64,000 bases of DNA from an uncultured Pelagibacteraceae bacterium (GCA_902524345.1 CABZCX010000002.1:99537-163536), one strand, 5' to 3'. Positions 1 through 8,952 are shown, counted from the stretch's first letter. The notes: a model not told the origin generated them from the sequence alone. Program-made: numbers and translations.

Positions 1-1
1 A

Positions 2-538
2 AACGAGGGTCTTGCAATAAAATCTACTCAAGTTATTACGATTATTGTTACGTTGATTTTAGTTTCAACTTTGTTTTGGTTTTTAAATAAAACTAAGACT
101 GGAAAAAGTATGAGAGCATACTCTGATAATGAGGATTTAGCATTATTATCAGGTATCGATCCCAAAAAAATTGTCATGATAACTTGGGTCATAGCAGGCA
201 TTCTTGCAACAATTGGTGGTGCTTTATATGGTTTAGATAAAAGTTTTAAACCATTCACCTACTTTAATAATATGCTACCAATATTTGCAGCAGCTATAGT
301 GGGCGGCATTGGTAATCCATTTGGAGCCTTTCTCGGTGGATATGTAATTGCCTTCTCTGAAATATTGTTAACTTACGCTTATAGAAAATTTTTCATGTAT
401 GTTTTACCTGAAAGTATGGAGCCAGATGGTCTAATTCAATTACTCTCTACAGATTATAAATTTGCAGTATCTTTTTCAATCTTAGTCATCGTCTTACTTT
501 ATCGTCCATCAGGTATATTTAAAGGGAAGGTGTTGTGA
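2..538 (+). CDS. livH: Branched-chain amino acid ABC transporter permease LivH, 3' part only
   Basis: Inner-membrane permease subunit of a HAAT-type (branched-chain amino acid or related) ABC importer. The reading frame is open from base 2, so the start lies upstream of the window and only the last 178 residues are seen. Hydrophobic helices alternate with the family's glycine-rich loop near residues 95-110 of the visible part (IVGGIGNPFGAFLGG), and it ends in the typical RPSGIFKGK tail. The stop overlaps the GTG start of livM by three bases, indicating translational coupling. The ATPase genes are not in view and may lie upstream. Family assignment is firm; the substrate is inferred. Confidence 0.9.
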   Translation, partial: NEGLAIKSTQVITIIVTLILVSTLFWFLNKTKTGKSMRAYSDNEDLALLSGIDPKKIVMITWVIAGILATIGGALYGLDKSFKPFTYFNNMLPIFAAAIVGGIGNPFGAFLGGYVIAFSEILLTYAYRKFFMYVLPESMEPDGLIQLLSTDYKFAVSFSILVIVLLYRPSGIFKGKVL

Positions 539-1905
539 GAAAAAATTTAAATGTAATTGCTGCATACAGTATAATGATGGGGCTGATTATCCTTGTTGGT
601 ATATTCCAGTCTTGGAACATAGCTTTATCAATATTTAATCTTTGTCTAATTTCAGCAGTAATGACAATGGGTGCCAACATTCAATGGGGTTATGCTGGTC
701 TTATTAACTTTGGGATAATGGGTTTTACAGCTTTAGGTGGTTTAGCAGCTGTTTTAATCTCAGTAGATCCTGTTCAAGAAGCATGGAGTGCAGGTGGATT
801 TAATATTTTATTCAGTCTTTTTCTTATAATAGCAATGGTATTAGCTGTTAGGTATATTTTAAAAAATTATAAGAAATCAAAAAACAGAACTTACATAGTA
901 TCTGCTATTATAATTTTAGGAATTGTAATCATAAGATTTATTTCTGAACCAGGAATTGAAGCTATTGAGGGAGTTAATCCTGCAAAAACTGGTTTTCTTG
1001 GTGGACTAGGTCTTCCAATTATTTTTTCTTGGGTTGTTGGAGCTTTTTTTGCAGGTGGATTAGCTTTTGTTATAGGAAAAGTTGCCTTAGGTTTAAGAGC
1101 TGATTATCTTGCTATAGCAACTTTACTAATATCAGAAATTGTTATTGCAATTATAAAACACGAAGATTGGTTAACAAGAGGTGTTAAAAATGTAATTGGA
1201 TTAAAAAGACCTGCACCTTATGAGGTAAATTTGCAACAAACAGATTGGTTTATAAGTCTTGTTGAAAAATTTAACTTAAGTAAATTAAATCTAATTACTG
1301 ATTTAACAGAAAGACAAGCTACACTAAATCAACTTGTAATCGAGGGATCATCAGTTTTTGTAAAACTTTGTTACTCTGGATTATTTTTAGTTGTAGTAAT
1401 TATATTATTAATCTTAACTCAAAAAGCTCTCTATTCTCCATGGGGAAGAATGATGAGAGCAATTAGAGATAACGAGGAAGCAGCTAATGCAATGGGCAAA
1501 AATGTTGTTAAACAACACCTTTTAATTTTTGTTTTAGGTTCAGCCATTGTTGGTATTGCGGGCGCAATGTTAGTTACTCAAGATGGCTTGTTTACCCCAG
1601 GAAGTTATAGACCTTTGAGATATACTTTTTTAATTTGGGTAATGGTTATTATCGGTGGAAGCGGAAATAACTTTGGTGCAATTCTTGGAGGTTTTGTTGT
1701 TTGGTTCTTATGGATTGAGGCTGCACCAATTGGTCTTTACTTAGTAAATTTAACTACTGCTGGATTAGATGACACACACTTTTTAAAAGTACACTTAATT
1801 GAGAGTGTTCCATATTTCAGATTTTTAATGATGGGAGTAGGTCTTTTGGTTATAATGAGATATAGACCAAAAGGTATACTTCCTGAAAAAATAGAAATAA
1901 AATAA
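535..1905 (+). CDS. livM: Branched-chain amino acid ABC transporter permease LivM
   Basis: Second permease of the HAAT-type importer, 456 residues, longer than the usual 300-360. The extra length is a hydrophobic/charged stretch around residues 80-140 and a loop around 215-270. Conserved signatures are the helix with NIQWGYAGLINFG near residue 50, the EAA-like coupling loop RAIRDNEEAANAMGKN around 310, and the C-terminal RYRPKGILPEK. Starts with GTG inside the livH stop, with a GGGAAGG Shine-Dalgarno just upstream. It ends before a convergent terminator shared with the binding-protein gene on the other strand. Confidence 0.9.
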   Translation: MRKNLNVIAAYSIMMGLIILVGIFQSWNIALSIFNLCLISAVMTMGANIQWGYAGLINFGIMGFTALGGLAAVLISVDPVQEAWSAGGFNILFSLFLIIAMVLAVRYILKNYKKSKNRTYIVSAIIILGIVIIRFISEPGIEAIEGVNPAKTGFLGGLGLPIIFSWVVGAFFAGGLAFVIGKVALGLRADYLAIATLLISEIVIAIIKHEDWLTRGVKNVIGLKRPAPYEVNLQQTDWFISLVEKFNLSKLNLITDLTERQATLNQLVIEGSSVFVKLCYSGLFLVVVIILLILTQKALYSPWGRMMRAIRDNEEAANAMGKNVVKQHLLIFVLGSAIVGIAGAMLVTQDGLFTPGSYRPLRYTFLIWVMVIIGGSGNNFGAILGGFVVWFLWIEAAPIGLYLVNLTTAGLDDTHFLKVHLIESVPYFRFLMMGVGLLVIMRYRPKGILPEKIEIK

Positions 1906-1909
1906 GATT

Positions 1910-1981
1910 ATGAAATATATCATTACAGGTGCTGCATTGGCTTGGGCTTTATATATGGCTGATAAATATTTATTTTTTTAA
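1910..1981 (+). CDS. Possible 23-residue single-helix membrane peptide
   Basis: A tiny ORF begins with ATG five bases after the livM stop, in a different frame from livM. It encodes an almost wholly hydrophobic peptide (starts MKYIITGAALAWALYM, ends KYLFF) that could form one transmembrane helix. No good Shine-Dalgarno is visible, so expression would rely on coupling to livM. The coding call is weak because of its size. A comparable tiny hydrophobic ORF follows the second livM in this window. Confidence 0.35.
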   Translation: MKYIITGAALAWALYMADKYLFF

Positions 1982-1984
1982 AAA

Positions 1985-2014
1985 AAACCCCCAACAAATT
2001 AATGTTAGGGGTTT
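1985..2014. terminator. Bidirectional hairpin terminator between livM and the binding-protein gene
   Basis: An inverted repeat pairs AAACCCC and CAACA with TGTT and GGGGTTT around an AATTAA loop. It has an A-run on the left and T-rich sequence on the right, so it can end transcripts from both converging genes. It lies just past the tiny ORF at 1910 and before the stop of the minus-strand gene. Confidence 0.75.
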
Positions 2015-2029
2015 AAATTTTAAGATAAA

Positions 2030-3211
2030 TTATCTTTGTTTTTTAGTTTTAAATTTTCCGCCTTTAACTTCTTGTTCTAAGAAAGAACCTTCAGCTTCAC
2101 CGACGCTAGTAAAAGTAACTCCAGTTGCACCTTCGTAGTCAACTTTTTTACCTTTAGCTAATAAATCTAAACCTTTTTTTAGTTCACCAGGATAAATTTT
2201 TGTTCCAGGGCTATTAGCAACATCCATTACATTTTTTGCAATTGATGCCCTATCAGCTGAGTTACCTGCTTGCATTGCTAAAACGATTAAAGCAGCAGCA
2301 TCGTATGACTCACCAGTGTATGGACCAGAGCTATCTATGTTTGCAGCACTTGCAACTTTAGAGAATACTCCAGCACCTTTTCCTGTTGATCCTGGCATTG
2401 AACCAAAAGATTTTCTTAAGTCTTTTCCAAAAGCATCAACTAATGATTGGCCGATCATTCCATCCGATAAAATAAATTTATCAAATGCACCAGAGTCTAA
2501 AGAAGCTTGAATAATTCCTTTACCACCTTGGTCTAAGTATCCAATTACAGCTACTGCATCTCCGCCTGCTGAGGCAAGAGTTGCTACTTCAGAAGAGTAG
2601 TCTGCTTTTCCATCTTCGTGAGCAGTTACAGTAGTAACTTTAATTCCGTGCGCTTCGACAGCTACCTTATAAACATCTGCTAAACCTTTTCCATAATCAT
2701 TATTTGTATAGGTAATTGCAACACTTTTAACTTTTCTGTCTTTAGTAATATCAGCTAGGATTTGACCACCTCTTGCATCTGATGGTGCAGTTCTAAAGAA
2801 ATATCCTTTATCATCAAGAGTTGTTAATCCTGGTGATGTTGCTGATGGTGAAATCATTACAACACCATTTGGAACCGCAACGTTTGATGCAATCGCACCA
2901 GTTACTCCTGAGCAATCAGCACCCATTATTGCTGCAACTCCTTGTGAAATAACTCCTTCAGCGGCTGCAGTCGCAGCGGCAGAGTCCACACATGTTGAGT
3001 CAGCTCTAATCACTGAAATTTTTTTTCCACCTAGTAGAGATCCAGAATCTGAAGCTTCCTTGAAAGCAAGCTCGGCTGATGCAGCCATAGCGGGGGTTAA
3101 AGATTCAATAGGGCCGGTGAAACCCAAAATTATACCCATTTTAATTTCTGCCAAAACATTTGTCGAAAAAGTTGAAACAAATATGAAAGCAGCAACAATT
3201 AGTCTTTTCAT
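2030..3211 (-). CDS. livK: Branched-chain amino acid-type ABC transporter substrate-binding protein
   Basis: Periplasmic type-I solute-binding protein of the Leu/Ile/Val (HAAT) family, 393 residues. The first about 21 residues form a Sec signal peptide (MKRLIVAAFIFVSTFSTNVLA), followed by the family opening IKMGIILGFTGPIESLTP. Later features include AIMGADCSGVTGAIA, YTNNDYGKGLADV and a C-terminal TGVTFTSVGEAEG motif. The start is supported by an AGAGG Shine-Dalgarno upstream of ATG. It converges on livHM and probably serves them. The natural ligand could be an amino acid, but HAAT proteins also bind other small polar compounds. Confidence 0.9.
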   Translation of the reverse strand: MKRLIVAAFIFVSTFSTNVLAEIKMGIILGFTGPIESLTPAMAASAELAFKEASDSGSLLGGKKISVIRADSTCVDSAAATAAAEGVISQGVAAIMGADCSGVTGAIASNVAVPNGVVMISPSATSPGLTTLDDKGYFFRTAPSDARGGQILADITKDRKVKSVAITYTNNDYGKGLADVYKVAVEAHGIKVTTVTAHEDGKADYSSEVATLASAGGDAVAVIGYLDQGGKGIIQASLDSGAFDKFILSDGMIGQSLVDAFGKDLRKSFGSMPGSTGKGAGVFSKVASAANIDSSGPYTGESYDAAALIVLAMQAGNSADRASIAKNVMDVANSPGTKIYPGELKKGLDLLAKGKKVDYEGATGVTFTSVGEAEGSFLEQEVKGGKFKTKKQR

Positions 3212-3302
3212 TATTATCCTCTATATTTAGTTAACAATTATTTTATATAAATTTAATTAAATCCGATTTGTAAAGATTTTCAACAAGCAAATTATCTTAT
3301 TT

Positions 3303-3308
3303 TATAAT
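3303..3308 (+). promoter_or_regulatory. Possible -10 element upstream of the EutA-like gene
   Basis: An exact TATAAT lies 39 bases before the ATG at 3348 in the divergent gap between the binding-protein gene and the EutA-like gene. No convincing -35 hexamer is visible at 16-18 bases, and AT-rich DNA makes chance matches common. Confidence 0.3.
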
Positions 3309-3347
3309 ACGTTTAATTAATCTAGACTTACTTCATATTAATTTAGT

Positions 3348-4094
3348 ATGAAATTAAACAAAATAGAACCTCGGTTTAAAAAAAACTCTAATCCTAGGAT
3401 TGGATTAATTGCTTTAGCTACTGATTTTATGATTGAGAAGGATTTTATAAACGTAATTAAAGATAAAGAGATTGATTTTTTTGTTAACAGAATTGAATGT
3501 TATAATCCCTTAACAAAAGAAAATTTAATAAAAATGTCTGATAAAGTAACTGAAGTTACAAATAATATTTTACCTAATGAAGATATAGATTGTGTTGTTT
3601 ATGGATGTACCTCTGGAACAATAGCAACAGGTCATGATGTGATTGAGAAAAAAGTAAGGGCAGCAAAACCTAAGGCTGAGTTAACAACTCCTAGCACAGC
3701 TGCGATAAAAGCGTTAAAAAAATTAAAGGTAAAAAAATTAGCGATCTTTACTCCATATAGTAAAAAACTAAATAATGAGGTTGTTGAATATTTCAAAGAG
3801 GAAAAATTTGAAGTGGTCTCCAATTCATATTTAGATATAGCTGCAGATTATGACATTGGAAAAGTTGATCAAGATTTTATCTATGACTCTCTAGTTAATA
3901 TGAATATTGAAGATGCTGATGCTTTATTCATTTCTTGCACAGCCTTGCCGGTTTTAAACATTATAGACAGACTAGAAAAAAAATTAAACAAACCTGTTTT
4001 ATCTAGCAATCAAACATTGATTTGGGATACTTTAGAAAAAATTGGAAAAAATAATAATATCAAAGGTTTTGGAAGTTTGTTTACCAATTCTTAA
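3348..4094 (+). CDS. Asp/Glu racemase/arylmalonate decarboxylase family protein, EutA-like
   Basis: A 248-residue member of the Asp/Glu racemase superfamily (maleate isomerase, arylmalonate decarboxylase, EutA). Both halves keep the catalytic cysteine motifs: YGCTSGTIATG near residue 87 and ISCTALPVL near residue 196. It starts three bases upstream of a DoeA-type ectoine hydrolase (stop at 4094, ATG at 4097), the same pairing as eutA with eutD/doeA in ectoine utilisation clusters of Rhizobiales. That context suggests a role in ectoine-derived compound breakdown. The biochemical role of EutA is poorly defined, and a maleate isomerase or amino-acid racemase function cannot be excluded. Confidence 0.75.
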   Translation: MKLNKIEPRFKKNSNPRIGLIALATDFMIEKDFINVIKDKEIDFFVNRIECYNPLTKENLIKMSDKVTEVTNNILPNEDIDCVVYGCTSGTIATGHDVIEKKVRAAKPKAELTTPSTAAIKALKKLKVKKLAIFTPYSKKLNNEVVEYFKEEKFEVVSNSYLDIAADYDIGKVDQDFIYDSLVNMNIEDADALFISCTALPVLNIIDRLEKKLNKPVLSSNQTLIWDTLEKIGKNNNIKGFGSLFTNS

Positions 4095-4096
4095 TT

Positions 4097-5266
4097 ATGC
4101 TTTTTACAAAAGAAGAATACAAACAAAGATTATCTAAAGTTCAAAAAATGATGCAAGAAAAAGGCATTGAACTTTTGATTTCTCATGACACAAATAATAT
4201 CAATTACCTCACTGGGTATGATGCTTGGTCATTTTATTACGCTCAATGTGCAGTGGTTCATATAAATGCTGATGAACCTATATGTTTTGTAAGAGATCAA
4301 GATGCTGGAGGGGCTTATATAAAAACATATTTAAAAAAAGAAAACATAATTGTTTATGATGAACATTATATTCATAATTGGCCAAAACATCCTTACGATT
4401 ACTTAGTTAAAGTTATTAAAGATAAAAAGTGGGATAAACTTTCTATAGGGTTAGAAATGGATGCTCATTATTTTACAGCATTTTGTTATGAAAAAATTAA
4501 ACAAGGTTTGCCAAATGCAAATTTGAAAGATTCAGAGAGACTGGTTAATTGGGCGAGGCTAGTAAAATCTAACGTTGAAATAGATTATATGAAATCTGCA
4601 GCAAAAATTTCTGAAATTGGAATGAAAACAGCTTTTGACATAATTAAACCAGGAGTTAGACAATGTGATGCTGTTGGTGAAATTCAAAAATCTTTATTTT
4701 ATGGATCGCCCGAAATTGGTGGGGAGTATTCAAGTATCGCTACTTTATTACCAACTGGAAAAGGCACTTCAGCTTCACATTTGACTGCATCACAAGACAA
4801 ATTTGTTGAGGGTGAGGCAACTATTATTGAATTATCAGGAGTTTTTAAAAGATATCATGCTCCAATGGCTAGAACAGTTTTGTTAGGAAAACCTGATCAA
4901 TTAAAAATCGATACAATGAAAAAAACTATTGAAGCAATTGATGCAGGTATAAGCGTTACCAAACCAGGTAATACTGCTGATGATGTAGCTCAAGCTTTCT
5001 GGAAAGTTTTAGATAAGTATGGAATAGAAAAGAAATCAAGAACTGGTTATTCAATTGGTATTGGCTATCCACCAGATTGGGGAGAGCATACATTAAATAT
5101 CTACAAAGGTGATATGACTGTTTTAAAACCAAATGTTTGTTTTCATATGATCGCTGTTATGCAATTTGGAGATTGGGGCGTTGAAGCTTCAGAAGCTATC
5201 AGAGTTACTGACAAAGGATCGGAATTATTTTGCAATATGTCAAAAGAACTTCACGTTAAAAGCTAA
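4097..5266 (+). CDS. doeA: Ectoine hydrolase DoeA-type (M24 creatinase-like)
   Basis: A 389-residue pita-bread (M24/creatinase-fold) hydrolase. It matches the DoeA/EutD subgroup: an N-terminal domain with YLTGYDAWSFYYAQ near residue 40 and RDQDAGGAY near 70, and a C-terminal domain with SGVFKRYHAPMARTV near 250 and TGYSIGIGYPPDWGEHT near 318. The first two M24 metal-binding aspartates are absent, as in creatinase and DoeA, so it is not an aminopeptidase. Known DoeA opens the ectoine ring to N-acetyl-diaminobutyrate. No DoeB, DoeC or DoeD is adjacent, so the physiological substrate in this organism stays an inference. A Pot-type importer follows 51 bases downstream. Confidence 0.8.
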   Translation: MLFTKEEYKQRLSKVQKMMQEKGIELLISHDTNNINYLTGYDAWSFYYAQCAVVHINADEPICFVRDQDAGGAYIKTYLKKENIIVYDEHYIHNWPKHPYDYLVKVIKDKKWDKLSIGLEMDAHYFTAFCYEKIKQGLPNANLKDSERLVNWARLVKSNVEIDYMKSAAKISEIGMKTAFDIIKPGVRQCDAVGEIQKSLFYGSPEIGGEYSSIATLLPTGKGTSASHLTASQDKFVEGEATIIELSGVFKRYHAPMARTVLLGKPDQLKIDTMKKTIEAIDAGISVTKPGNTADDVAQAFWKVLDKYGIEKKSRTGYSIGIGYPPDWGEHTLNIYKGDMTVLKPNVCFHMIAVMQFGDWGVEASEAIRVTDKGSELFCNMSKELHVKS

Positions 5267-5317
5267 TTATTTAAGGTTGATATTTTTTCTTACAAATGTT
5301 TTATAGTTACTTATTTT

Positions 5318-6403
5318 ATGCCGGTTAATAAAGAATTTGTTAAGTTTGACAAAGTAGATAAAAGTTATGATGGCAAAGTTTTAGTTGTTAAAGACCTCCA
5401 ATTAGACATTGCTGAAGGTGAGTTTATTACCATGTTAGGTCCCTCTGGATCAGGTAAAACCACTTGTTTAATGATGCTAGCTGGATTTGAAACACCAACT
5501 AATGGAGAAATATACCTTGATGGAAATGCGATCTCCAGTATTCCTCCACATAAAAGAGGTATAGGAATGGTTTTCCAAAACTATGCTTTATTTCCTCATA
5601 TGACAGTATATGAGAATTTGGCTTTCCCTTTGAGAGTAAGGAAAATTCCAAAAGATGAAGCGGATAAAAAAATTGATAAAGCTTTATCCATGGTGTCTTT
5701 ACAAGGATTTGCACAACGAATGCCAGGTCAATTATCAGGTGGACAACAACAGAGAGTAGCAGTAGCAAGATCTTTAGTTTTTGATCCACAATTAGTTTTG
5801 ATGGATGAGCCTCTTGGAGCTTTAGATAAAAATTTAAGAGAAAGTATGCAATATGAAATCAAACATATTCATGAAAGTATTGGAGTGACTGTTGTCTATG
5901 TAACTCATGATCAAAGTGAAGCATTAACTATGTCAAATCGAATTGCAGTTTTTAATGATGGAAAGGTTCAACAACTTTCTAGCCCAGATGAGTTATATGA
6001 AAAACCTGTTAATTCTTTTGTAGCAGAATTTATTGGAGAGAATAATACTTTTGCAGGAGAAGTTTCTGATATTTCAGGTGGAAAGTGTAAAGTTAAGTTA
6101 GCGAGTGCAGATATATTAGCAAACCCAATCTCGGTTAAGGGAAAAGGTGAGAGAACGACAGTTTCATTAAGACCTGAAAGAGCTTTAATTAATCCAAGTG
6201 ATAAAATGGACAATATTCATAAAGGAAAAATTGAAGAAGTAATTTACCATGGAGATCACACAAGAGTTAGAATTAATTTATTAGGTAATTCTGAATTTAT
6301 TCTTAAAGTCCCCAATAGTTCGTCTAATCTTGATATTAAATTAGGAAATGAAATTAAGATTGGCTGGAACAGCGAGGATGCAAGAGCACTTGATCCAAAA
6401 TAA
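5318..6403 (+). CDS. potA: Pot-type ABC transporter ATP-binding protein
   Basis: Cytoplasmic ATPase of a spermidine/putrescine-type importer, 361 residues. Walker A is GPSGSGKTT near residue 41, the Q-loop FQNYALFPH near 86, the ABC signature LSGGQQQRVAVARSL near 139, Walker B LVLMDEP near 160, and the switch histidine VTHDQSEA near 195. A TOBE-type regulatory domain covers roughly residues 240-361. It is followed by the binding protein and two permeases. COG3842-type ATPases also serve iron, opine and other organic-solute importers, so polyamine specificity is not proven. Confidence 0.9.
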   Translation: MPVNKEFVKFDKVDKSYDGKVLVVKDLQLDIAEGEFITMLGPSGSGKTTCLMMLAGFETPTNGEIYLDGNAISSIPPHKRGIGMVFQNYALFPHMTVYENLAFPLRVRKIPKDEADKKIDKALSMVSLQGFAQRMPGQLSGGQQQRVAVARSLVFDPQLVLMDEPLGALDKNLRESMQYEIKHIHESIGVTVVYVTHDQSEALTMSNRIAVFNDGKVQQLSSPDELYEKPVNSFVAEFIGENNTFAGEVSDISGGKCKVKLASADILANPISVKGKGERTTVSLRPERALINPSDKMDNIHKGKIEEVIYHGDHTRVRINLLGNSEFILKVPNSSSNLDIKLGNEIKIGWNSEDARALDPK

Positions 6404-6443
6404 ACACCAGAAATATCTCAATTAAACAAGTAAAAAAGGGCTG

Positions 6444-6472
6444 TTGACTCTCATTATCGATCTTGTTGTAAT
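6444..6472 (+). promoter_or_regulatory. Sigma70-type promoter for the solute-binding protein gene
   Basis: TTGACT (6444-6449) and TGTAAT (6467-6472) are separated by exactly 17 bases, a near-consensus pair in the gap between the ATPase and binding-protein genes. The predicted start is about 25 bases before the ATG at 6506. This would give the binding protein its own strong promoter. Confidence 0.6.
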
Positions 6473-6505
6473 AGTATTTATACAAAACGTTTAAACGGAG
6501 GAAAA

Positions 6506-7621
6506 ATGAAAAAAATTAGTAAATTATTACTAGCCCTATCTTTTTTATTTTCTATAACTACATCAGCATTCGCAGTAACAGTTGCGTCTTGGGGTGGAGC
6601 TTATACAGAAAGTCAAAAGTTAGGTTATGGTGATCCTACTGCTAAAAAGTTAGGTATACCGATCAATTGGGTCGACTACTCAGGTGGATTATCAGAAATT
6701 AAAGCACAAAAAGAAGCTGGCAAAATTACGTGGGATATAATGGACGTATTTGCTATGGATACTATCAATGGCTGTGATGAAGGTTTATTTGTTAAATTTG
6801 ATTTTGACAAAGACTTCCCAGCAGCTCCAGATGGAACTCCTGCGAGTAAAGATTTCTTTACTAGCATGCCAAGTGAATGTGCTGTAGGAAATATTTTATA
6901 CTCTTGGAACTACGCTTATAACTCAGATAACGTTAAAGGCACTCCAAAGACTATCAAAGATTTCTTTAACACTAAAAAATTCCCTGGAAAAAGAGCTATC
7001 TACAAAGGCGCTCTAACAAACTTAGAGATTGCTTTAGCTGCAGATGGTATCAAACCAGGTAAAGGTGGAGCAAAAATCTATAAAGCTTTAAACACTGACA
7101 AAGGTGTTCAAAGAGCTATGGATAAGATCAAAAAACTTTGCACAGACCCACAAGGTGGATGTGTATTTTGGTCTGCAGGTGCTCAACCACCAGAACTATT
7201 AATGAGTGGTGAAGTTGTTATGGCAACTGGCTGGAATGGTAGATTCTTTAATGCTGCTGTTGGAGAAGGTGCTCCAATCGTACAAGTATGGGATGCTCAA
7301 GGTCTAGACTATGAGTATTTTGTATTAGTTAAAGGTTCGCCAAATGAAGCTGATGCTAAAAAAGCTTTAGCTGAGATGACAAGTACAGAAGGTTTAGCAG
7401 GAAGTGCAAAATATATTGCATATGCTCCTTGGAGAAAATCATCTATTGCTGTAATGGAAAAAGGTGAGCCATGGTACAAAGACGGTAAAACAAACATGGT
7501 ACCTAATATGCCAACTGCACCAGCAAACACTAAAAATTACTTCTTAGTAGATCCACTTTACTGGGCTGATAACGGAACAGAACTTGGTGAAAAATGGGAA
7601 GCAATGAAAGCAGGATTTTAA
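6506..7621 (+). CDS. potD: Pot-type ABC transporter periplasmic substrate-binding protein
   Basis: A 371-residue type-II solute-binding protein of the PotD group (COG0687). Residues 1-23 are a Sec signal peptide (ending TSAFA), followed by VTVASWGGAYTESQ, the typical first strand of this family. Later it has IMDVFAMD near 77 and VMATGWNGRF near 243. The start is marked by a strong GGAGG five bases upstream. It carries its own promoter-like sequence upstream and a strong terminator hairpin downstream, so it is probably the most abundant product of this operon. Ligand candidates are polyamines or another small cationic or zwitterionic compound. Confidence 0.88.
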   Translation: MKKISKLLLALSFLFSITTSAFAVTVASWGGAYTESQKLGYGDPTAKKLGIPINWVDYSGGLSEIKAQKEAGKITWDIMDVFAMDTINGCDEGLFVKFDFDKDFPAAPDGTPASKDFFTSMPSECAVGNILYSWNYAYNSDNVKGTPKTIKDFFNTKKFPGKRAIYKGALTNLEIALAADGIKPGKGGAKIYKALNTDKGVQRAMDKIKKLCTDPQGGCVFWSAGAQPPELLMSGEVVMATGWNGRFFNAAVGEGAPIVQVWDAQGLDYEYFVLVKGSPNEADAKKALAEMTSTEGLAGSAKYIAYAPWRKSSIAVMEKGEPWYKDGKTNMVPNMPTAPANTKNYFLVDPLYWADNGTELGEKWEAMKAGF

Positions 7622-7660
7622 TTTTAAGTTTTAAAGATTAAAATTTTATAATATATTGAG

Positions 7661-7693
7661 AGGGCGGTTATTTGATAACCGCCCTTTTTATTT
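7661..7693 (+). terminator. Rho-independent terminator/attenuator after the binding-protein gene
   Basis: AGGGCGGTTAT and ATAACCGCCCT form a perfect 11-bp stem with a TTG loop, followed by TTTTATTT. It is the strongest hairpin seen in the window. It sits between the binding-protein stop and the permease ATG at 7694. Partial read-through would leave the permeases at a lower level than the binding protein. Confidence 0.88.
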
Positions 7694-8947
7694 ATGAGTT
7701 CAGAAACAAAACAAATTTTAACAACTGACGGAATTCCTTTAGAAGTTAGTCTTAAAAAAGCAGAAAAGAAAAATAAGATTAAAGCTTTTTTACTTGTTGC
7801 CCCTTTATTGTTATTCATAATTATTACATATGTGTTTCCAATAGGGGATATGCTTATGAGAAGCGTTGACGATAAAATGGTTACTGAGATGCTTCCCAAA
7901 ACTTTTAAATCCATGGAAAAATGGGACGGACAGGAACTTCCTCCTGAGGAAGTATTTGAAGCTTTCTATTTTGATTTTCAAAAATTGATTGAAGAGGAGC
8001 GAGAGGGAAAACTTTCAACACAACTAAATTATACAAAAAATGGTTTCAAAAGTATTATCAAAAAATTAAGAAGAAAGTCCAAATCTTTTGAAGAGGGTAA
8101 TTATAAAGAGCAAATTATGTCTGTTCATCGAAGATGGGCTGATGTTGAATATTGGAGGGCAATTAAAAGAAGAGCTCCTGCATATACTTATCAAAAATAT
8201 TTAAAGGGGATTGATATGTATGAAAATGAAAAAGGAGACATAATCAATGTTCCTGAGGATAGAAGAGTTCATAGAATTTTATGGATGAGGACTTTAGAGA
8301 TTGCATTCTTTGTTACAGTGTTTTGTTTTTTAATGGCATACCCAATCGCACATTTATTGGCAACATTACCAATGAAGTATAGTAACCTGTTAATGATTTG
8401 TGTCTTACTTCCTTTTTGGACCTCATTATTAGTTAGAACTGCTAGTTGGATGATACTTCTACAACAGCAAGGAATAGTAAATGATTTCTTTGTTATGATA
8501 GGCCTGGTTAGTGATGATAACCGGCTAGAAATGATGTTTAATAAAACAGGTAGTTATGTTGCAATGACGCAAATTTTACTGCCTTTTATGGTTCTTCCAC
8601 TTTACAGTGTGATGAAAACAATCTCTCCAAGTTTAATGAGAGCCGGTAAGTCATTAGGCGGAACACCTTTTGTGGCTTTTTGGAAGGTCTATTTCCCTTT
8701 GACTATCCCAGGTATTGGAGCGGGATGCTTATTAGTTTTTATTTTAGCTATAGGTTATTACATTACCCCAGCTTTAGTTGGTGGAGCTTCTGGTACGTTA
8801 ATAAGTAACCAGATAGCATTTCATATGAAAAGTACTCTCGATTGGAGTTTTGCTTCAGCAATGGGACTTATGTTGTTAAGTGGAGTATTAGTCATTTATT
8901 GGCTGTACAATAAATTAGTTGGAATAGATAACATTAAATTAGGATAA
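7694..8947 (+). CDS. potB: Pot-type ABC transporter permease with long loop after helix 1
   Basis: Inner-membrane permease, 417 residues against about 280-300 for classical PotB. The first helix lies near residues 31-52. About 145 mostly charged residues (55-198) then follow before helix 2 (near 200-225). In the usual topology this loop would be periplasmic. The binding-protein-dependent transport domain occupies the C-terminal half, with the coupling motif AGKSLGGTPFVAFWKVYFPL near 317. Large insertions at this point occur in some relatives of this permease family. It begins 9 bases after a terminator hairpin and ends five bases before the next permease. Confidence 0.88.
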   Translation: MSSETKQILTTDGIPLEVSLKKAEKKNKIKAFLLVAPLLLFIIITYVFPIGDMLMRSVDDKMVTEMLPKTFKSMEKWDGQELPPEEVFEAFYFDFQKLIEEEREGKLSTQLNYTKNGFKSIIKKLRRKSKSFEEGNYKEQIMSVHRRWADVEYWRAIKRRAPAYTYQKYLKGIDMYENEKGDIINVPEDRRVHRILWMRTLEIAFFVTVFCFLMAYPIAHLLATLPMKYSNLLMICVLLPFWTSLLVRTASWMILLQQQGIVNDFFVMIGLVSDDNRLEMMFNKTGSYVAMTQILLPFMVLPLYSVMKTISPSLMRAGKSLGGTPFVAFWKVYFPLTIPGIGAGCLLVFILAIGYYITPALVGGASGTLISNQIAFHMKSTLDWSFASAMGLMLLSGVLVIYWLYNKLVGIDNIKLG

Positions 8948-8952
8948 AGAAA

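Noticed and set aside
1929..2138. Plus-strand frame of 69 codons across the end of livM and the binding-protein gene
   Set aside because: It reads through the terminator and is antisense to the real minus-strand gene.
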